NCBI GenBank assembly: GCA_964528535.1
Contig: CAZGSQ010000104.1
Coordinates: 1 to 13,791, forward strand
Direction of reading: 5' to 3'
DNA length: 13,791 nucleotides
DNA from: CAINVV01 sp964528535
GTDB lineage: Bacteria > Bacteroidota > Bacteroidia > Bacteroidales > Prolixibacteraceae
The notes beneath the pieces are model-generated. The model made no database searches and had not been told where the DNA came from. It saw nothing but the letters and a program-made list of their open reading frames with translations. The translations under genes were made by a program, and so were the position numbers. Shown piece after piece: positions 6,100 through 13,454 of the stretch (its first letter is position 1; each line of letters opens with the position of its first letter).

Positions 6100-7566
6100 A
6101 TGGAAAAATCAGAAAAACTGAAGACTGTGAAATTTTACAGTGGCGAAGTGACTCCTTTGGAGATGCACAAGGTACGCGTAGTTCAAAAACTTAACCTCTT
6201 GCCTGTTGAAGCACGCAAGGAGTCCATCTTTGGGGCCGGGTTCAATACTTTTCTTCTGATGAACAAAGATGTCTTTCTTGACATGCTCACGGATTCCGGA
6301 ACCAATGCCATGAGCGACAACCAGGTGGCAGCGATGAGCGTGGCAGATGACTCCTATGCAGGTTCGGCCAGTTACACCAAACTGGAGAAGGCCATCCAGG
6401 ATGTTTTCAACCAAAAATATTACTTACCGGTTCACCAGGGCCGGGCCGCAGAGCACATCATATCCAAATCGTTTGTTCAGCCGGGAAAGGTAGTCCCGAT
6501 GAATTACCATTTTACCACCACCAAGGCCCACATCGAAATGTGCGGCGGAGTCGTTGAGGAAATTTATACGGATGAAGCACTAAAAACGAAAAGCGATTTC
6601 CCCTTTAAGGGAAACATGGACATCGGCAAACTTAACAAGGTGATCGAGAAGTGGGGAGCAGAGAATGTGGCCTTCATCCGCTTCGAGGCAGGCACCAACC
6701 TGATAGGAGGCCAACCATTTTCGATGAGGAACCTTCGGGAAGTTTCGGCCATTGCGAAAAAGCATGGAATTAAGCTCTTGATGGACACCAGTCTGATCAA
6801 TGAAAACCTTTATTTCATCAAAATCAGGGAAGAGGGATACCAGGATGTCTCGTTGAAAGATATCATGCACGAGATGCTGAGCTATACCGATTTCTCCTAT
6901 TTCTCGGGGAGAAAGGTGAGCTGTACGCGCGGAGGTGGCATCTGTACCAACGACCACAGCATCTACATGATGATGCGCGACTGGGTTCCGCTGTTTGAGG
7001 GATTCCTTACCTACGGCGGGATGAGTGTGCGTGAGATTGAGGCAATGGCCGTGGGTTTGTACGAATCGCTCGACTTTGATGTGATCAGCCATTCTCCTAC
7101 CTTTATCAAATACCTGGTTGATGCGCTCGACAGGGCGGGTATTCCGGTCATTACGCCTGCCGGTGGGCTGGGCTGCCACCTCGATGCAGGACAATTTATT
7201 AGCCATGTACCTCAAAATCAATATCCTGCCGGTGCTCTTGCGGCTGCACTGTATGTGGCTTCCGGGATAAGAGGCATGGAACGCGGTACCATCTCCAGCG
7301 TCCGCGATGCCGATGGAAACGATATTTTGGCAGATGTTGAGCTGCTTCGTCTGGCCTTCCCACGAAGGGTGTTTACTTTGTCTCAGGTCAAATATGCCGA
7401 AGATCGGATCAAGTGGCTCTACGACAACCGCGCACTTATCGGTGGACTGGAATGGATAGAAGAACCACCCGTACTCCGCTTCTTCGTCGGTAAGCTGAAA
7501 CCTATCGGGGATTGGGTAGACAAACTGGTGGCCAAGTTCAGGGAAGATTTCGGCGATAGTCTTTAG
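6100..7566 (+). CDS. Tryptophanase / tyrosine phenol-lyase family PLP lyase, TPL-like
   Basis: A 488-residue PLP-dependent beta-eliminating lyase of the family that cleaves tryptophan to indole or tyrosine to phenol, with pyruvate and ammonia. The family core is clear: LTDSGTNAMSD (63-73), DDSYAGS (83-89), HQGRAAE (112-118), GGQPFSM (203-209), the PLP lysine in SGRKVSC (Lys272), and LRLAFPRRV (416-424). By recalled alignment to Citrobacter tyrosine phenol-lyase (TPL), discriminating positions follow TPL: Thr139 (TPL Thr124), Arg395 in GMERG (TPL Arg381), and Phe461-Phe462 in LRFF, where tryptophanase has LRHF. Oddities: the conserved DATR/DSAR motif with the PLP-binding Asp reads DTSL (229-232), so the arginine that contacts PLP O3' is Leu; the KKD around the PLP lysine is RKV; and the protein is about 30 residues longer than TPL. 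The exact substrate is uncertain, and automatic pipelines would probably say tryptophanase. It is a single-gene unit with its own promoter and terminator, and no tnaB-like permease is adjacent. Confidence 0.88.
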   Translation: MEKSEKLKTVKFYSGEVTPLEMHKVRVVQKLNLLPVEARKESIFGAGFNTFLLMNKDVFLDMLTDSGTNAMSDNQVAAMSVADDSYAGSASYTKLEKAIQDVFNQKYYLPVHQGRAAEHIISKSFVQPGKVVPMNYHFTTTKAHIEMCGGVVEEIYTDEALKTKSDFPFKGNMDIGKLNKVIEKWGAENVAFIRFEAGTNLIGGQPFSMRNLREVSAIAKKHGIKLLMDTSLINENLYFIKIREEGYQDVSLKDIMHEMLSYTDFSYFSGRKVSCTRGGGICTNDHSIYMMMRDWVPLFEGFLTYGGMSVREIEAMAVGLYESLDFDVISHSPTFIKYLVDALDRAGIPVITPAGGLGCHLDAGQFISHVPQNQYPAGALAAALYVASGIRGMERGTISSVRDADGNDILADVELLRLAFPRRVFTLSQVKYAEDRIKWLYDNRALIGGLEWIEEPPVLRFFVGKLKPIGDWVDKLVAKFREDFGDSL

Positions 7567-7591
7567 TACCCTGAAGTTGAATATGAATTTC

Positions 7592-7633
7592 AAACGCCCT
7601 GCTGACATTGGTTTGCAGGGCGTTTCCCTTTTT
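7592..7633 (+). terminator. Rho-independent terminator of the lyase gene
   Basis: A perfect 11-base stem, AAACGCCCTGC (7592-7602) with GCAGGGCGTTT (7615-7625), encloses a 12-base loop and is followed by CCC and five T. It starts 26 bases after the stop codon of the lyase. The G/C-rich stem and T-tract make this the strongest terminator in the window; it separates the lyase from the small helical gene downstream. Confidence 0.9.
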
Positions 7634-7733
7634 CAGGCGATGCAGGAAAGATATGATTTTGGAGTAGGAGAGACTCAACAATATCAAATTGGTCGAATAG
7701 AACCGACATTACCTGTATGTACTTTTTATTGCC

Positions 7734-7741
7734 TAAATTTG
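7734..7741 (+). promoter_or_regulatory. -7 element for the small helical protein gene
   Basis: TAAATTTG matches TAnnTTTG exactly. It lies 67 bases before the ATG at 7809, after the lyase terminator, so the small gene should have its own transcript. A -33 element is not evident. Confidence 0.45.
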
Positions 7742-7808
7742 TGGTTGACGAAGGGTGGTTTTTACCCATTCAAGATCATTCAACATTTATTTTTTAACAA
7801 ATTGCATC

Positions 7809-8150
7809 ATGGAAAACAGGGATGATTTTTTTGATAAAGCCAGCAAGATGGCTGACATGGCAGAGGAAAAGGTCAAAGAGGCATTCGAAAAGGCTAAACA
7901 GAGTGAAGCCTATGCGAAAATTACCGATGCAGTGAAGCAGGTTGGAGATGCAGTCGACAAGAAGATCGAGGAGTACAAACAGAGCGACATTCCGGGGAAG
8001 GTTGAAAACTTGCGCGACAAAGCAGAATCCAAGGCCGAGACTTTTTTCGATCAGGCCAAGGCATATGGTACTATCCTTGCCAATGATGTGGAGCAAGTGA
8101 TCGATAATGTCAAGGAGAAGCTGTCGGGCGACGGGAAAAAGAAAGCCTAA
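7809..8150 (+). CDS. Small, highly charged alpha-helical protein, function unknown
   Basis: A 113-residue protein starting MENRDDFFDKASKMADMAEE. Nearly all of it is predicted amphipathic helix rich in Lys, Glu, Asp and Ala. It has no Cys or Trp, a single Pro (IPGK, 61-64) that may hinge two helices, and a Lys-rich C-terminus. Repeated Ala/Val-x-x-x-Val/Ile patterns with alternating charge (for example EKVKEAFEKAK and DAVKQVGDAVDKKI) recall YtxH-type and LEA-like stress proteins or coiled coils, but I cannot assign a family. No signal peptide or membrane segment is seen. A longer reading with a start at 7755 is possible, but its extra 18 residues are of different character; the Met at 7809 begins the helical pattern. 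It has its own -7 element and converges on rocD with only 68 bases between the two stop codons. Confidence 0.8.
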   Translation: MENRDDFFDKASKMADMAEEKVKEAFEKAKQSEAYAKITDAVKQVGDAVDKKIEEYKQSDIPGKVENLRDKAESKAETFFDQAKAYGTILANDVEQVIDNVKEKLSGDGKKKA

Positions 8151-8218
8151 AGGGCCATTGTTTTGGATAAAAACCCATTTTGCCATTCAAACAACAAGAC
8201 ATCAGATAGCCCGCAACT

Positions 8219-9430
8219 TTAAACGAATTCCCTCATCGATTTCTGTATCAGCTCAATCGCTTCGTTCATCTGGGCTTCGGTAATGATGAGCGGTGGCGTG
8301 AAGCGGATGGTGTGTTCATGCGTTGGTTTGGCAAGGATGCCATTCTCTTTCATCACCACACAGAGGTCCCAGGCCTGCTTGCCGTTGACAGGATTGTTCT
8401 GGATGGCATTGAGCAAGCCTTTGCCGCGCACTTGCTGTATGAGCGGAGAGTCGAATGCTTTCATTTTTTCCCTGAAAATCAACCCCATGGAAGTGGCATT
8501 TTCCGAGAGTTTTTCTTCCAGGAGAACATTCATGGCTGCCAGGGAAACCTTTGCAGCCAATGGATTTCCACCGTAGGTAGAGCCATGCTCACCGGGACGA
8601 ATGGTCAACATAATTTCATCATCGGCCAGCACACAGGAGACCGGATACATCCCGCCCGAGGCGGCTTTGCCCAATATCAGCAAATCAGGACGGACACTTT
8701 CGTGGTCGCAGGCAAGCATCTTTCCCGTTCTGCACAACCCGGTCTGCACTTCATCCGCGGCCAAAAGTACATTGTATTCCTTGCAGAGTTGTGCGGCCTT
8801 TCGCAGGTAGTTGTCTTCAGGAACATAAACGCCGGCTTCGGCCTGAATAGGCTCCACCAGGAATCCGGCAGTATACGGATGACTCAACTCTTTTTCCAAA
8901 GCTTTCAAATCGTTGTACGGAATTTTTACAAATCCAGGGGTAAATGGACCGTAATCACCAAACGAATCCGGATCGGACGACATGGAGATGATGGTAATGG
9001 TACGTCCATGAAAATTTCCATCACAGACGATGATACGGGCCATATTTTCGGGGATCCCCTTCACTTTGTAGGCCCATTTTCGGATCAGCTTAAGGGCTGT
9101 TTCGTCTCCCTCGGCTCCCGAATTCATGGGAAGAATCTTGTCGTAGCCAAAAAGTTTGGTCATGAATTCCTCCCATTCACCCAAGACATTGTTGTAGAAG
9201 GCACGTGAGGTCAATGCGAGTTTTCTGGATTGCTCAACAAGTGCACTTACAATTTTCGGATGACAATGGCCTTGGTTGACAGCAGAATAGGAAGCAAGAA
9301 AATCGAAATAGCGTTTGCCCTCCACATCCCACACAAAGACCCCTTCTCCTCTTTCCAGAACAACAGGAAGGGGGTGGTAGTTGTGGGCTCCGTACAAATC
9401 TTCTCTGGCTATATATTCTTCAGTTTTCAT
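8219..9430 (-). CDS. rocD: Ornithine aminotransferase (ornithine--oxo-acid transaminase)
   Basis: A 403-residue class III PLP aminotransferase that moves the delta-amino group of ornithine to 2-oxoglutarate, giving glutamate semialdehyde/pyrroline-5-carboxylate; it links arginine/ornithine and proline/glutamate metabolism. Recognition is strong: YGAHNYHPLPVVLERGEG (13-30), YFDFLASYSAVNQGHCHPK (41-59), GNFHGRT (138-144), the pyridine-nitrogen Asp in AADEVQTG (224-231), the Schiff-base Lys255 in LILGKAASGGMYPVS, and PGEHGSTYGGNPLAA near 278-292. The usual NTGxEAxETA motif reads NSGAEGDETA here (103-112), a modest variation. Length and layout are normal and the protein is cytoplasmic. It appears to be a single transcription unit; the receptor gene upstream on the same strand ends 148 bases before it. 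Confidence 0.95.
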   Translation of the reverse strand: MKTEEYIAREDLYGAHNYHPLPVVLERGEGVFVWDVEGKRYFDFLASYSAVNQGHCHPKIVSALVEQSRKLALTSRAFYNNVLGEWEEFMTKLFGYDKILPMNSGAEGDETALKLIRKWAYKVKGIPENMARIIVCDGNFHGRTITIISMSSDPDSFGDYGPFTPGFVKIPYNDLKALEKELSHPYTAGFLVEPIQAEAGVYVPEDNYLRKAAQLCKEYNVLLAADEVQTGLCRTGKMLACDHESVRPDLLILGKAASGGMYPVSCVLADDEIMLTIRPGEHGSTYGGNPLAAKVSLAAMNVLLEEKLSENATSMGLIFREKMKAFDSPLIQQVRGKGLLNAIQNNPVNGKQAWDLCVVMKENGILAKPTHEHTIRFTPPLIITEAQMNEAIELIQKSMREFV

Positions 9431-9457
9431 TTTGATGGTATGTTTTATAAAATTAAA

Positions 9458-9465
9458 CGAAACTA
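9458..9465 (-). promoter_or_regulatory. rocD: Possible -7 element for rocD
   Basis: On the minus strand this reads TAGTTTCG, one mismatch from TAnnTTTG, 27 bases before the rocD ATG in a very A/T-rich stretch. A TTTG lies upstream but at shorter than usual spacing. The match is weak and the A/T richness makes chance hits likely. Confidence 0.25.
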
Positions 9466-9578
9466 TATTTTTTTTTCAAAAAAATATATGATTTATGCTT
9501 GGTAGATAATTATTATATTTCTATTCAGGGGTTTTAAAGTAATGATAGATTCATGCAAAACCGACACCCCTTCCTTGT

Positions 9579-12038
9579 TCAGAAGCTAACCGAAACTTTC
9601 AAATTTATTCTTCTGCCTGTCAGGTAATTGGGAACTGCATGCATCTGGTTTTGGAAATCGGAAACCCAATAGTAGGAGATGGTGTTGTTCAGGTCGAAAA
9701 GATTAAATATTTCAAAGGAAACCCAGGCTGCACTGAGATTTTTTGTGAGAAAATTCATTTTCTTAGGATTCGGACTGCCTTGCAGCATCTTGGAAAATCC
9801 AATATCGACCCTCTTGTAAGCCGGCATACGGAAACTGTCCATCCACCTTTCACCTTTTGGCGGTCCAAAGGGCAATCCGCTGCCGTACAAGAGTGTAAGG
9901 TTCATCTTCACGGTAGGGTTGCCGGGAAGGTAATCCTGCAAAAAGAGGGATAAATTGAACCGTTGATCCGTTGGCCTGGGCAGGTACCCCGGATAGATGA
10001 TTTTTGATGGATTTCCGTCAACTCCTTGTTGCTCATAATGATCGCCCAGGATATCCTCCGCCGTTTTCATCAGTGTTACGGAGGCCCAGGAGGTAGCCCC
10101 CGGAATAGGCTCACCGAAAATCTTCAGCTCAAGGCCGGTGGCATATCCTTTGGCTTGCTGCTCGGGGAAATATTGAACATCGAGGTTGGTGATTTTGTAG
10201 GGGATCAGATTCGAAAGTGATTTGTACCAGATTTCGGTTGAGAATTTGTATGGCCGATCATTCCACCTGAACGAATAATCCATTCCGATGAGGGTTTGAA
10301 TGGATTTTTGTGCCTGTACATCACTCACCAATTGTGCACTCCTATTTTTTAACTCTTTGTAAAACGGCATCTGTTGGTAGATCCCCCACGCAGCGTGCCA
10401 TTGAAACTGCTTCGACCTACCGGGAAGCCACATCAACGAAATTCGCGGACTAACAATGGTTTGCCGGTTAAAATTCCAATGCTGAAGTCGGCTTCCTATA
10501 TTGAAAATGAGCAGGTTGTCGGACAGTCTGGCGGTATAGGTATCCTGGAAAAATGCACTGTACCGGAGGCTGTTGATTTGATTGTTGGCTTTAACTGTGC
10601 TGTAAAGATTCACTGTCTGGTTGTTGTATGGAAGTGAATATCCGGCCGAATCCCGCATCTCCCACTCGTTCACCAGGTCGTGGATATGCTCAGACTGGAA
10701 TTTGATCCCCCACTGGAGCCTGTGGCTGTTGCTGCTGTATCTGCCTCGTTGTTCAACATTCAGAATGGAAGATTGCAGGTAATCGGCGGCATGAACCAGT
10801 GCAGAACCCACACCAAGCAGCAAGGAGCTATCAGGGCTAACAGAAGGGGATGACCCGGCGATAATTTCGTTCAGATAGTATTGACCGCGAATGTCGGATC
10901 GCTGGGTTTCATCAGCATCAAATGAACTCGCAGTAAGTTGGAGATCAAGCTTTTTATTGGGATGGTAATACGCAGTCAAGGCTCCAAAACGGTTGGTGAA
11001 CAGGTCTTTCTCATGGCCATCGAAATAAATCTTCAGCCTGTAGCTTTGGCTCATGGTGCCAAAATTTGTTTCGCGCGATTCGGGGGAAAATGCGTAGGTA
11101 TTGGTCGAATAATTTGCCAGTAGATTCAAAGAGAATTTGGGTGAGAAATCAAATCCCAACAAAGCTTGAAAATCAAAAAATGCCGGATCGTAGTGTCCTT
11201 TCTGGTCAAGTGTACCAAGTAAATAACGGTTGTTCCGGTAGCGGAGTCCTGTTAGGTAGGAGAACTTGTTCTTCAAGGCCCGACCTTCGAGGTGGGCCGA
11301 AGCTCCCAAGGTGCCAATTTCAGTGGATCCCTTAGATTTTCCCGGTACTTTGTAGTCAATGTCCAAAACCGAAGACATCTTGTCGCCGTAGGAGCTCTCA
11401 AATCCTCCGGAGGAAAAGCGGATGGCCGAAACAAGATCGGGATTCAGGAAACTCATTCCCTCCTGTTCTCCTCTCTTGACAAGAAACGGCCTGAATATCT
11501 CTACCCCATTCACATAGAGAAGATTTTCGTCGTAATTGCCTCCGCGTACACTGTACTGAGAAGTGAGTTCGTTGTGACTGCTGACACCGGGCAGGGTCTT
11601 GATAAGTTGCTCAATAGAACCACCGCCAGCATTTGCAAGGTTTTTTGACAAGATTGGATCAATGTTGACAGTACCCGTATTTGTGAGTCTCTTCTCTGTG
11701 ACTTCCACTTCAGACAGATCAATCGAAACAGGTTTTAAAACGACAATTATCTTATTTTCAGGGTACAGGAGAAGCCTAAGGGCAAGCGTCTCGTAATTGA
11801 GCATGCTGAAGATAAGAATGGAATCTTTCAAAGGATCTATCTTCAGTTTGAAGGCTCCTTCCTGGTTGCTGTAAGTACCCTGAAGGCTGTTTTTTATGCG
11901 GATATTTACACCCGACAAAGGCTGGTGGCCTGTGCCAAGTGTGGTTCCCATCAGGAAGATTTCTTGCTTCTGACCGGCAACAGAAAAGCGAATCAGACCT
12001 ACCAGACAGGTAAAGATCAGGATGCGAAGGGTCGTCAT
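9579..12038 (-). CDS. TonB-dependent outer-membrane receptor with carboxypeptidase-regulatory-like domain
   Basis: An outer-membrane active-transport receptor. I choose the Met codon at 12036-12038, which begins a good signal peptide: MTTLRILIFTCLVGLIRFSVAGQ, with cleavage near SVA/G. The longer reading from 12128 puts an Arg-rich, unsecretable segment in front and would run into the neighbour's control region. The mature protein (about 819 residues including the signal) has, in order, a carboxypeptidase-regulatory-like beta-sandwich (PLSGVNIRIKNSLQGTYSNQ and following), a plug domain (IEQLIKTLPGVSSHNELTSQ, then YSVRGGNYDENLLYVNGVEI), and a long beta-barrel region ending in VSVSF, whose terminal Phe fits outer-membrane insertion. 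The ligand cannot be deduced. No SusD-like lipoprotein, sigma or anti-sigma gene is adjacent, so a SusCD glycan-uptake pair is not supported here. It diverges from the sulfatase-maturase gene across a 125-base spacer. Confidence 0.92.
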   Translation of the reverse strand: MTTLRILIFTCLVGLIRFSVAGQKQEIFLMGTTLGTGHQPLSGVNIRIKNSLQGTYSNQEGAFKLKIDPLKDSILIFSMLNYETLALRLLLYPENKIIVVLKPVSIDLSEVEVTEKRLTNTGTVNIDPILSKNLANAGGGSIEQLIKTLPGVSSHNELTSQYSVRGGNYDENLLYVNGVEIFRPFLVKRGEQEGMSFLNPDLVSAIRFSSGGFESSYGDKMSSVLDIDYKVPGKSKGSTEIGTLGASAHLEGRALKNKFSYLTGLRYRNNRYLLGTLDQKGHYDPAFFDFQALLGFDFSPKFSLNLLANYSTNTYAFSPESRETNFGTMSQSYRLKIYFDGHEKDLFTNRFGALTAYYHPNKKLDLQLTASSFDADETQRSDIRGQYYLNEIIAGSSPSVSPDSSLLLGVGSALVHAADYLQSSILNVEQRGRYSSNSHRLQWGIKFQSEHIHDLVNEWEMRDSAGYSLPYNNQTVNLYSTVKANNQINSLRYSAFFQDTYTARLSDNLLIFNIGSRLQHWNFNRQTIVSPRISLMWLPGRSKQFQWHAAWGIYQQMPFYKELKNRSAQLVSDVQAQKSIQTLIGMDYSFRWNDRPYKFSTEIWYKSLSNLIPYKITNLDVQYFPEQQAKGYATGLELKIFGEPIPGATSWASVTLMKTAEDILGDHYEQQGVDGNPSKIIYPGYLPRPTDQRFNLSLFLQDYLPGNPTVKMNLTLLYGSGLPFGPPKGERWMDSFRMPAYKRVDIGFSKMLQGSPNPKKMNFLTKNLSAAWVSFEIFNLFDLNNTISYYWVSDFQNQMHAVPNYLTGRRINLKVSVSF

Positions 12039-12135
12039 ATTTCGGAGGTCAATCATCCCGATAAAAGTATTCAATTTATTGTTCAATCGGCGGGAGGTTC
12101 TCCTACGAAAATCGAGCAGAGTGTTCAAAATTGCT

Positions 12136-12143
12136 TATTTTCG
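12136..12143 (+). promoter_or_regulatory. Near-consensus -7 element for the sulfatase-maturase gene
   Basis: TATTTTCG has one mismatch to TAnnTTTG and lies 20 bases before the ATG at 12164. Its presence here supports the ATG at 12164 over an upstream TTG at 12131, which would be inside or before the promoter. Confidence 0.35.
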
Positions 12144-12163
12144 CATTCTTATTTTATTTTCTC

Positions 12164-13363
12164 ATGGCGCAAAAACAGAGACCTCTTACTTCGGTGCTGG
12201 TGAAACCTGCCGGACCCGATTGTAATCTTCAATGCACCTACTGTTTCTATCTCGAGAAAGAAGCGCTCTTCCCCGAAACAAAGAACCACAGGATGAGTCC
12301 AGAGACTCAGGAGGAGTTGATCCGACAGGTGATGCAACAGTCAGGCAAGGAGGTATCAATTGCCTGGCAGGGTGGCGAACCGGCCCTGATGGGTCTGGAA
12401 TTCTACCAACGAGCCATTGATCTCGAGATCAAATACGGTCACGGGAAGCAGGTGGGCAATGGCTTTCAAACAAATGGGACCTTGCTCGACCGCGACTGGG
12501 CAAAGTTTTTTAAGAAATATGACTGGCTGATTGGATTGTCATTGGATGGTCCCGAACACATTCACGACAGATACCGGGTGAACAAGGGGTTGCAGAAGAC
12601 CTGGAGCGTGGTGGAGGAGAAGGCCAAAATGCTGTTGGAGGAGGGTGTGGCTGTTAATGCAATGTGCTGTATTACTGATTATTCGTCTGATTATGCAGAG
12701 GAACTTTACAACTATTACAAGAGCCTTGGACTTACCTGGATGCAATTTATTCCGATTGTGGAGACAGATCGGGATGACCCCACCAAGGCTGCATCCTTCT
12801 CGCTGACGGACGAAAAATATGGGAATTTCCTTGTGAAGCTTTTTGATTTGTGGATGGATGATTTTGTCGATGGTGCACCTACCACTTCGGTCAGGCATTT
12901 TGAATCGGTTTTCCACTCCTATGTTGGATTGGAATCACCCGAATGTACCATGTTGAAAGAGTGTGGCCCATATGTGGTTGTAGAACACAATGGAAACATC
13001 TACTCCTGCGATTTCTTCGTGGAACCGCGTCACCGCCTGGGTAACCTTCGGCACGACAAGATCATCAACATGCTGAACAGCAAAAAACAGGATGATTTTG
13101 GCAAAGCCAAAACCGGATTACCAAGAAAATGCAGGTTCTGTCCCTGGCTCACAAAATGTTTTGGCGGATGCACCAAAGACAGGGTCAAGGATCCGACCGA
13201 TCAGCGACTTCCCCGTTTTTGCGAAGCATACATCCAATTTTTTGAACATGCAGATTCCAGGATGAGACTCCTGGCCCAAAATTGGATGCAACAACAGGCA
13301 GATCATCAGGAGAAAGAGAGCTCGAGAGGGAATTATTGGGCGTTTCAGGAGAAGAAGAAATGA
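12164..13363 (+). CDS. Anaerobic sulfatase-maturating enzyme (radical SAM/SPASM)
   Basis: A 399-residue radical SAM enzyme that converts the active-site Cys or Ser of sulfatases to formylglycine without oxygen. The SAM cluster motif CNLQCTYC holds Cys20, Cys24 and Cys27, followed by WQGGEPALMG (69-78) and LIGLSLDGP. The C-terminal SPASM domain has eight cysteines (about 261, 267, 282, 323, 326, 332, 336, 353) for two auxiliary 4Fe-4S clusters; the order and spacing agree closely with the Clostridium perfringens enzyme as I recall it. The proposed general base is Asp283 in YSCDFF. The ATG at 12164 gives the family N-terminus; an upstream TTG would add 11 hydrophobic residues and is not favoured. 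The client sulfatase is not in the window. The iorA gene starts 91 bases downstream on the same strand and may be co-transcribed. Confidence 0.93.
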   Translation: MAQKQRPLTSVLVKPAGPDCNLQCTYCFYLEKEALFPETKNHRMSPETQEELIRQVMQQSGKEVSIAWQGGEPALMGLEFYQRAIDLEIKYGHGKQVGNGFQTNGTLLDRDWAKFFKKYDWLIGLSLDGPEHIHDRYRVNKGLQKTWSVVEEKAKMLLEEGVAVNAMCCITDYSSDYAEELYNYYKSLGLTWMQFIPIVETDRDDPTKAASFSLTDEKYGNFLVKLFDLWMDDFVDGAPTTSVRHFESVFHSYVGLESPECTMLKECGPYVVVEHNGNIYSCDFFVEPRHRLGNLRHDKIINMLNSKKQDDFGKAKTGLPRKCRFCPWLTKCFGGCTKDRVKDPTDQRLPRFCEAYIQFFEHADSRMRLLAQNWMQQQADHQEKESSRGNYWAFQEKKK

Positions 13364-13454
13364 AAAGTGATAGTGTTCTTTATTTTGGCATTTTTAGCCG
13401 GGTGGAACCAAAGACAAAAGATTGCAGGTTTACGAGAAAAAAAGGTTAGAATTC

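Noticed and set aside
6580..7608. 342-codon open frame on the minus strand, antisense to the lyase
   Set aside because: It is a shadow of the strongly recognised lyase gene, has no family resemblance, and would overlap the lyase terminator.
8151..8218. Possible bidirectional terminator TTGTTT/AAACAA between the small helical gene and rocD
   Set aside because: The arms are six A/T-rich bases with a loop of about 27; this is too weak to call.
8312..9208. 298-codon open frame on the plus strand, antisense to rocD
   Set aside because: Its composition (many His, Arg and Gln, no recognisable motif) is that of a reversed coding frame; rocD on the other strand is unambiguous.
12131..12163. TTG start adding 11 hydrophobic residues to the sulfatase maturase
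   Set aside because: The cytoplasmic family begins close to the Cys motif as with the ATG at 12164, and the TTG lies at the promoter-like element.
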